Below, one piece after another: positions 59,743-64,000 of a DNA stretch of 64,000 nt. Origin of the DNA: Microbacterium sp. SYP-A9085. GTDB taxonomy: Bacteria > Actinomycetota > Actinomycetes > Actinomycetales > Microbacteriaceae. The notes below the pieces were generated by a model that had not been told where the DNA came from, did not search any database, and saw nothing but the letters and a program-made list of their open reading frames with translations. The number at the start of each line of letters is the position of its first letter. The stretch's first letter is position 1. The stretch lies in NCBI RefSeq assembly GCF_009649635.1, contig NZ_WJII01000002.1:434001-498000 (forward strand), written 5' to 3'. The translations under genes were made by a program, and so were the position numbers.

Positions 59743-60569
59743 GTCATCGGGCCCACCCCGCCGGGGTTCGGCGAGAGCCAGCCGGCCACCTCGGCCACGG
59801 CCGGGTCGACATCCCCGTACACCGTGCTCTTGCCGGTGGCCGGGTCGTCCTCGCGGGTGACACCGACATCCAGCACCGCCGCGCCGGGTTTGACGTCCTC
59901 GGGCCGCACGATGTGCTTCACCCCGGCGGCGGCCACGATCACGTCCGCCTGGCGCAGATACGAGGGCAGGTCCACGGTGCCGGTGTGCGTGAGCGTCACT
60001 GTCGCGTTGATCTGGCGGCGCGTGAGCAGCAGCCCGATCGACCGGCCGATCGTCACCCCGCGGCCGACCACGACCACGTGCTTGCCTGCCAGGTCGTAGT
60101 CGTTGCGTCGCAGCAGCTCGATCACCCCGCGCGGCGTGCACGGCAGCGGCGTGGTGATCGGGCTGTTCACGTTCAGCACGAGCCGGCCCAGGTTCGTCGG
60201 ATGCAGACCGTCGGCATCCTTGGCCGGATCGATCCGCTCCAGGACCGCGTCGGTGTCCAGGTGCTTTGGCAGCGGCAACTGCACGATGTAGCCGTGGCAG
60301 GCCGGGTCCGCGTTGAGCCGGTCGATCGCCGCCTCGACGTCGGCCTGCGTCGCGTCCGCGGGCAGCTCGACGTGGATCGAGTTCATCCCGATCGCCTCGG
60401 ACTGCTTGCGCTTCATGCCCACGTACAGCTGCGAGGCCGGATCCGCCCCCACCAGCACGGTCGCGATCCCCGGCGTGATCCCCCGCGCCCGCAGCGCCGC
60501 GACCCGCTCGGCCAGCTCAGCCTTGATCGCCGCCGACGCGGCCTTCCCATCCAGCACCTGCGCTGTCAT
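59688..60569 (-). CDS. folD: Methylenetetrahydrofolate dehydrogenase / methenyltetrahydrofolate cyclohydrolase
   Basis: A 293-residue bifunctional enzyme of one-carbon metabolism (NADP-dependent in most bacteria). Motifs: [17 protein letters not shown] (catalytic Lys-type region), [41 protein letters not shown] (cofactor loop; RGVTIGRP-type) and [15 protein letters not shown]. The start at 60569 fits the family. It is upstream-linked to glyA in the same direction but separated by a palindromic repeat. Confidence 0.95.
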   Translation of the reverse strand: MTAQVLDGKAASAAIKAELAERVAALRARGITPGIATVLVGADPASQLYVGMKRKQSEAIGMNSIHVELPADATQADVEAAIDRLNADPACHGYIVQLPLPKHLDTDAVLERIDPAKDADGLHPTNLGRLVLNVNSPITTPLPCTPRGVIELLRRNDYDLAGKHVVVVGRGVTIGRSIGLLLTRRQINATVTLTHTGTVDLPSYLRQADVIVAAAGVKHIVRPEDVKPGAAVLDVGVTREDDPATGKSTVYGDVDPAVAEVAGWLSPNPGGVGPMTVALLMTNVVEAAERAAS

Positions 60570-60600
60570 GTCTCGTCTCCTCGTGTCCGGTCCCCGTCGG

Positions 60601-60667
60601 CGAGAGTGCATCTGACGGACGAGAACGTGGGTATTCCCCGCCCCCTCGTCCGTCAGATGCACTCTCG
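60601..60667. repeat. Perfect 23-bp inverted repeat between folD and glyA
   Basis: Arms 60601-60623 and 60645-60667 are exact reverse complements around a 21-base loop. It lies between the glyA stop and the folD start, away from any obvious promoter, and could be a terminator for glyA, a transcript-stabilising hairpin or a member of a dispersed palindromic repeat family. Confidence 0.85.
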
Positions 60668-60750
60668 CGGTCGGCGGGGCGGCCGACCGTCGCCAATCAC
60701 TATGCCGATAGTGATACTACCCCGGCGGGATGCCGCGGGCGCCAGACCCG

Positions 60751-62025
60751 CTACTGCTGCAGCCCCGGGTACAGCGGGAACGCCTCGGCGAGCGCGGCGA
60801 CGCGGGCGCGCAGCGCCGCGACATCCGGGTCCGGCAGCAGCGCGAGCGCTATGACGTCGGCGACCTCCGCGAACTCGGCGTCGCCGAACCCGCGGGTGGC
60901 CAGCGCCGGCGTGCCGATGCGCAGGCCCGACGTGATCATCGGGGGACGCGGGTCGTTCGGCACCGCGTTGCGGTTCACGGTGATGTGGATCTCGTGCAGC
61001 AGGTCCTCGGCCTGCTTGCCGTCGATGACGGCGTCGCGCAGGTCGACGAGGACCAGGTGCACATCCGTGCCGCCGGAGCGCACCGCGATCCCGGCGTCCG
61101 CGACATCCCGCTGCGCGAGCCGGTCCGCGATGATCCGCGCACCGGACAGGACGCGCTCCTGACGCTCGGCGAACTCCGGCGTTGCCGCGATCTTGAACGC
61201 CGTCGCCTTCGCGGCGATCACGTGCATGAGCGGGCCGCCCTGCTGACCCGGGAACACCGCGGTGTTGATCTTCTTCGCCAGCTCGGCGTCGTTCGTGAGG
61301 ATGAAGCCGGACCGCGGCCCGCCGATCGTCTTGTGCACGGTGGATGACACGACGTGCGCGTGCGGGACCGGGGACGGGTGCAGCCCGGCCGCGACGAGCC
61401 CGGCGAAGTGCGCCATGTCCACCCACAGCAGCGCGCCCACCTCGTCGGCGATGGCGCGGAACGCGGCGAAGTCGAGGTGGCGCGGGTAGGCCGACCAGCC
61501 CGCGATGATGACGCGCGGCTTGTGCTCGTGCGCGAGCCGGCGCACCTCGTCCATGTCCACGAGCGACGTGGCGGGATCCACGCCGTAGGCGACGATGTTG
61601 TACAGGCGCCCGGAGAAGTTGATCTTCATGCCGTGCGTGAGGTGCCCGCCCTGGTCCAGGGACAGCCCGAGCAGCGTGTCGCCGGGCCGCGCTATGGCGT
61701 GCAGCACGGCGGCGTTCGCGGTCGCACCCGAGTGCGGCTGGACGTTCGCGTACGCCGCGCCGAACAGCGACTTCGCGCGCTCGATGGCGAGCTGCTCGGC
61801 GACATCCACCTCTTCGCAGCCGCCGTAGTAGCGGCGCCCGGGGTAGCCCTCGGCGTACTTGTTCGTGAGCACCGATCCCTGCGACTGCAGCACCGACACC
61901 GGGACGAAGTTCTCCGAGGCGATCATCTCGAGGTAGCCGCGCTGCCGCTCGAGTTCGCGCTCGAGGACCTCCGCGATCTCGGGGTCGACCTCGGCGAGCG
62001 GGGCGTTGAAGTAGCGGTCGGTCAT
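60751..62025 (-). CDS. glyA: Serine hydroxymethyltransferase
   Basis: A 424-residue PLP enzyme interconverting serine and glycine with tetrahydrofolate. Motifs: [68 protein letters not shown] and [19 protein letters not shown] (PLP Lys). The start at 62025 follows GAGGAG. A ZTP riboswitch lies in the leader. Immediately downstream comes folD, the same pathway. Confidence 0.96.
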   Translation of the reverse strand: MTDRYFNAPLAEVDPEIAEVLERELERQRGYLEMIASENFVPVSVLQSQGSVLTNKYAEGYPGRRYYGGCEEVDVAEQLAIERAKSLFGAAYANVQPHSGATANAAVLHAIARPGDTLLGLSLDQGGHLTHGMKINFSGRLYNIVAYGVDPATSLVDMDEVRRLAHEHKPRVIIAGWSAYPRHLDFAAFRAIADEVGALLWVDMAHFAGLVAAGLHPSPVPHAHVVSSTVHKTIGGPRSGFILTNDAELAKKINTAVFPGQQGGPLMHVIAAKATAFKIAATPEFAERQERVLSGARIIADRLAQRDVADAGIAVRSGGTDVHLVLVDLRDAVIDGKQAEDLLHEIHITVNRNAVPNDPRPPMITSGLRIGTPALATRGFGDAEFAEVADVIALALLPDPDVAALRARVAALAEAFPLYPGLQQ

Positions 62026-62067
62026 GACATCTCCTCGACTCGGCACAGGCAGGCAACGGGTGTTCAC

Positions 62068-62142
62068 ATCGGCCCAGGCGCGCGGTCGAATGCCGGTCGG
62101 TCGCTCCCCGGTGGTGACCCACCCCAACGCCAGTCGCGACAT
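62068..62142 (-). ncRNA. ZTP (pfl) riboswitch in the glyA leader
   Basis: On the minus strand the leader contains, in the right order, GCGACTGGCG (62137-62128), a GGGTGG...CCACC hairpin, GGGGAGCGACCG and the distal GCGCCTGGGCC (62081-62071) of the ZTP/pfl consensus. This riboswitch senses the folate-stress alarmone ZTP/ZMP and commonly controls glyA and folD in actinobacteria. It lies about 43 bases before the glyA ATG. Confidence 0.85.
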
Positions 62143-62146
62143 CCCG

Positions 62147-62152
62147 AGCATA
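62147..62152 (-). promoter_or_regulatory. Likely -10 of the glyA promoter
   Basis: TATGCT on the minus strand is about seven bases before the 5' edge of the ZTP riboswitch, so transcription would start at the riboswitch itself. The -35 region is not clear. Confidence 0.45.
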
Positions 62153-62209
62153 CCGGATGGGCCCGCGGCTCCTTGTCCCGTGCCCGAAGGGTTTGTTAGT
62201 GTGCCTTAC

Positions 62210-62317
62210 ATGAAGCGCATGCGCCGCGGCCGCGGTACGGAGGCCGCCGCCGTGCTCGCGCCTGTGCCCGGCCGCACCATCTTCCGCTCGCCCGAGATCG
62301 CGTGGGCCGGCCGATGA
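62210..62317 (+). CDS. Small basic peptide (35 residues), possible leader of nagA
   Basis: A 35-codon frame beginning MKRMRRGRGTEA and ending in ATGA shared with the nagA start. It has no recognisable domain. The overlap suggests translational coupling, because nagA itself has no good ribosome site. It may be a real upstream peptide or simply untranslated leader; no ribosome site is visible for it either. Confidence 0.35.
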   Translation: MKRMRRGRGTEAAAVLAPVPGRTIFRSPEIAWAGR

Positions 62318-63459
62318 GTGTTGACCGCGTCATCCACTCCGCCCGGCTCGTCGACGACGGCAGCGTCACCGACGATGCGTGGGTGGCGTTCGCGGCGGGC
62401 ACGGTGGCGGCACGGGGCACGGGTGCGGGATGGCGCGAGCTGGCGCCGCGCGCCGTCGACGACGCGCACGGGGCATGGCTGACGCCCGGTTTCGTGGACA
62501 TCCACGGGCACGGCGGGGGTGGCGCGGCGTACGACGACGGCGAGGCGGCGATAGCGACCGCGCGGGCGGTGCATCGTGCGCACGGCACCACGCGCGCGGT
62601 GATCTCGCTGGTGACCGCGCCGATCGAGGATCTCGCCGCGCGCGCGGCGGTCGTTGCGGAGCTGGCGGCCGCCGATCCCACGGTCCTCGGCTCGCACCTG
62701 GAGGGACCGTTCCTCGACGTCGGACACAAGGGCGCGCACCCCGCGTCGCTGCTGCGCGCGCCGGATGCCGCGGCGATCGACCGGCTGCTGGAGGCGGGCG
62801 CCGGGACGATCCGGCAGGTGACGCTCGCCCCGGAGCTGCCCGGCGGGATGGCGGCGATCCGGCGCCTGTCGGCGGCGGGGGTCGCCGTCGCCGTCGGGCA
62901 CACCGATGCCGACGACGCGGCGGCGCGAGCTGCGTTCGATGCCGGAGCCACGATCCTCACGCATGCGTTCAACGCGATGCCCGGCATCCATCACCGGGCG
63001 CCGGGGCCCGTGGTCGCGGCGCTGAACGACGAGCGGGTGACGCTCGAGGTGATCGCCGACGGCACGCACGTGCACCCCGACGTCATCCGCCTGCTCGTGC
63101 AGGGGGCGCCGGGCCGGGTCGCCCTGGTCACGGATGCCATGGCGGCGGCGGCCGCGGGGGACGGCGAGTACAACCTGGGCGGTCTCGCGGTCTCGGTATC
63201 CGGCGGGGTGGCACGGCTCGTGGAGGGCGGCGCCATCGCGGGATCGACGCTCACCCAGGACGCCGCGATCCGGCTCATGGTCACGCGGGTCGGGATGCCG
63301 CTGCCCGCCGCGGTCGCCGCCGCCACCGCCGTTCCCGCCGCCGCGGTCGGCGTCGCGGACAGGTTCGGTTCGCTCGCGCCCGGCCGCGCCGCCGACGCCG
63401 TGCTCCTCGACGACGCACTCACGGTGCGCCGGGTCTGGGTCGACGGGGCGCCGGTCTAG
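62314..63459 (+). CDS. nagA: N-acetylglucosamine-6-phosphate deacetylase
   Basis: A 381-residue amidohydrolase: TPGFVDIHGHGGGGAAYDDG (metal His-x-His), VLGSHLEGPFLDVGHKGAHP (Glu), VGHTDADDAAARAAFDAGA (His), THAFNAMPGIHHRAPGPV (His) and ALVTDAMAAA (catalytic Asp). It removes the acetyl group from GlcNAc-6-P in amino-sugar use and wall recycling. ATG at 62314 is chosen for the overlap with the small frame; a GTG at 62302 is in frame. Confidence 0.92.
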   Translation: MSVDRVIHSARLVDDGSVTDDAWVAFAAGTVAARGTGAGWRELAPRAVDDAHGAWLTPGFVDIHGHGGGGAAYDDGEAAIATARAVHRAHGTTRAVISLVTAPIEDLAARAAVVAELAAADPTVLGSHLEGPFLDVGHKGAHPASLLRAPDAAAIDRLLEAGAGTIRQVTLAPELPGGMAAIRRLSAAGVAVAVGHTDADDAAARAAFDAGATILTHAFNAMPGIHHRAPGPVVAALNDERVTLEVIADGTHVHPDVIRLLVQGAPGRVALVTDAMAAAAAGDGEYNLGGLAVSVSGGVARLVEGGAIAGSTLTQDAAIRLMVTRVGMPLPAAVAAATAVPAAAVGVADRFGSLAPGRAADAVLLDDALTVRRVWVDGAPV

Positions 63460-63478
63460 CGCGCGCGGGCGGGCGCCG

Positions 63479-63608
63479 CGCTCACGGTGCGCTCGGCCGC
63501 CGCGCTCGGCCGCTGCGCTCGGGCGCTTCGCTCGGGCGCTTCGCTCGGCGCTTCGCTCGGGCGCTTCGTTCGGTCGGATCGCTCGGCCGCCGCGCTCGGC
63601 CGCTTCGT
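63479..63608. repeat. Degenerate tandem repeat with a CGCTCGG core
   Basis: About 130 bases are built from imperfect 10-15 base units around GCTCGG and CGCTTCG, roughly nine copies, just after the nagA stop. This looks like a slippage-prone spacer. Confidence 0.7.
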
Positions 63609-63633
63609 GGCGCTCTGCCGGGCCCGCTACGCG

Positions 63634-63704
63634 CTCGCGCTACACGAATCCGCGTCCGCGCCACGAATTCGCTGACGCGAACGCAGAACGCTACAGCGCG
63701 AAGG
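63634..63704. repeat. 71-bp dispersed repeat, copy 1
   Basis: Starts CTCGCGCTACACGAATCCG and ends near CAGCGCGAAGG. It is close to copies at 63782 and 63863. Confidence 0.75.
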
Positions 63705-63781
63705 GCTCGACGATCGAACGCACCGCGAAGGACGCATCCGTCCGCGCCATGCGTCGCGCGCCCCAGCGCCTCACCCACCAC

Positions 63782-63852
63782 CTCGCGCTACAGGAATCCG
63801 CGTCCGCGCCCGGGATTCCCAGCAGCGAACGCGCAACGATGCAGCGCAAAGG
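63782..63852. repeat. 71-bp dispersed repeat, copy 2
   Basis: Same boundaries as copy 1 (CTCGCGCTACAGGAATCCG to CAGCGCAAAGG), with several substitutions. Confidence 0.75.
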
Positions 63853-63862
63853 ATGCAGCCAC

Positions 63863-63933
63863 CTCGCGCTACACGAAATCCGCGTCCGCGCCACGAACTC
63901 GCTGATGCGAACGCAGAACGGTGCAGCGCACAA
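63863..63933. repeat. 71-bp dispersed repeat, copy 3
   Basis: Closest to copy 1; it starts CTCGCGCTACACGAAATCC. Copies 2 and 3 are only ten bases apart while copies 1 and 2 are 77 bases apart. Flanking bases differ, so this is not a CRISPR array. Confidence 0.75.
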
Positions 63934-64000
63934 CCCGCGGATGCCGCACGGGACACGACGCGGCAGCCGCGGCATCCATCTCCCGGCGCCTCCCCAGACC

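Larger units (their letters stand above)
63460..64000. other. 541-bp region with repeats and no supported gene
   Basis: No frame here resembles a known protein, and all open frames consist of the low-complexity translation of repeats. It contains a degenerate short tandem repeat and three copies of a ~71-bp repeat, listed separately. The window ends inside it. Confidence 0.75.

Noticed and set aside
62210..62317. Treating the 35-residue frame as a confident gene
   Set aside because: It has no ribosome site, no domain and no obvious composition signal beyond the overlap with nagA; it is listed only as a low-confidence possible leader.
63634..63933. CRISPR array
   Set aside because: Only three long, imperfect copies with unequal spacing (77 and 10 bases), no spacers of constant length and no cas genes nearby.

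Overview
The window is very GC-rich and densely packed, with ATGA/GTGA start-stop overlaps, GTG starts and GGAGG-type ribosome binding sites. A GTP-type PEP carboxykinase lies opposite a RamB-like regulator, and glyA is preceded by a ZTP riboswitch. Together these suggest an actinobacterium of the Microbacteriaceae, probably Microbacterium or a relative (inference; no rRNA or tRNA gene is visible). No insertion sequence, prophage or CRISPR array was seen. Most of the window is catabolic: FCD-type GntR and IclR regulators, importers and short degradative operons.

Layout. 1-1664: end of a branched-chain amino-acid type ABC importer (permease tail plus lipoprotein). 1684-4099: GntR regulator divergent from an aldehyde dehydrogenase. 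4390-11025: ABC exporter, pckG, RamB-like regulator and a winged-helix protein. 11072-30296: a large block with carbamate kinase and the three oxamate carbamoyltransferase proteins (DUF2877, FdrA, DUF1116), an MFS protein, a peptide/nickel-type ABC importer, a GntR regulator, an ankyrin protein, a second short FdrA-like protein, a non-canonical M24 'pita-bread' protein, two sugar-phosphate-isomerase-like TIM barrels and a flavin oxidoreductase. Four promoter regions in this block carry the same ATGGTATAC element, so it looks like one regulon that takes up a nitrogenous compound, breaks it to a carbamoyl/ureido intermediate and recovers ATP through carbamoyl phosphate.

30646-44224: a citrate/dicarboxylate-type two-component system converges on an operon for an iron/polyamine-class ABC importer, an IDH/IPMDH/tartrate dehydrogenase-family enzyme, a small monooxygenase-fold protein, an aconitase, an MFS protein, a cupin-monooxygenase fusion and an Ldh-family dehydrogenase; a tri- or hydroxy-carboxylate pathway is the best reading. 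44457-46633: a GntR regulator with striking GTTATAAC operators, an RraA-like aldolase and an Asp/Glu racemase-family protein, followed by a deletion scar joining fragments of a four-carbon acid sugar kinase and a class II aldolase. 46819-52744: a ThDP enzyme, a MobA-type 3-hydroxybenzoate 4-monooxygenase, an IclR regulator and an MHS-family transporter. 52891-59579: a homoprotocatechuate meta-cleavage operon whose isomerase/decarboxylase step is represented by an unusual FAH-RraA fusion. 59631-63459: folD (with a duplicated 3' tail), glyA with its ZTP riboswitch, and nagA. 63460-64000: non-coding degenerate repeats.
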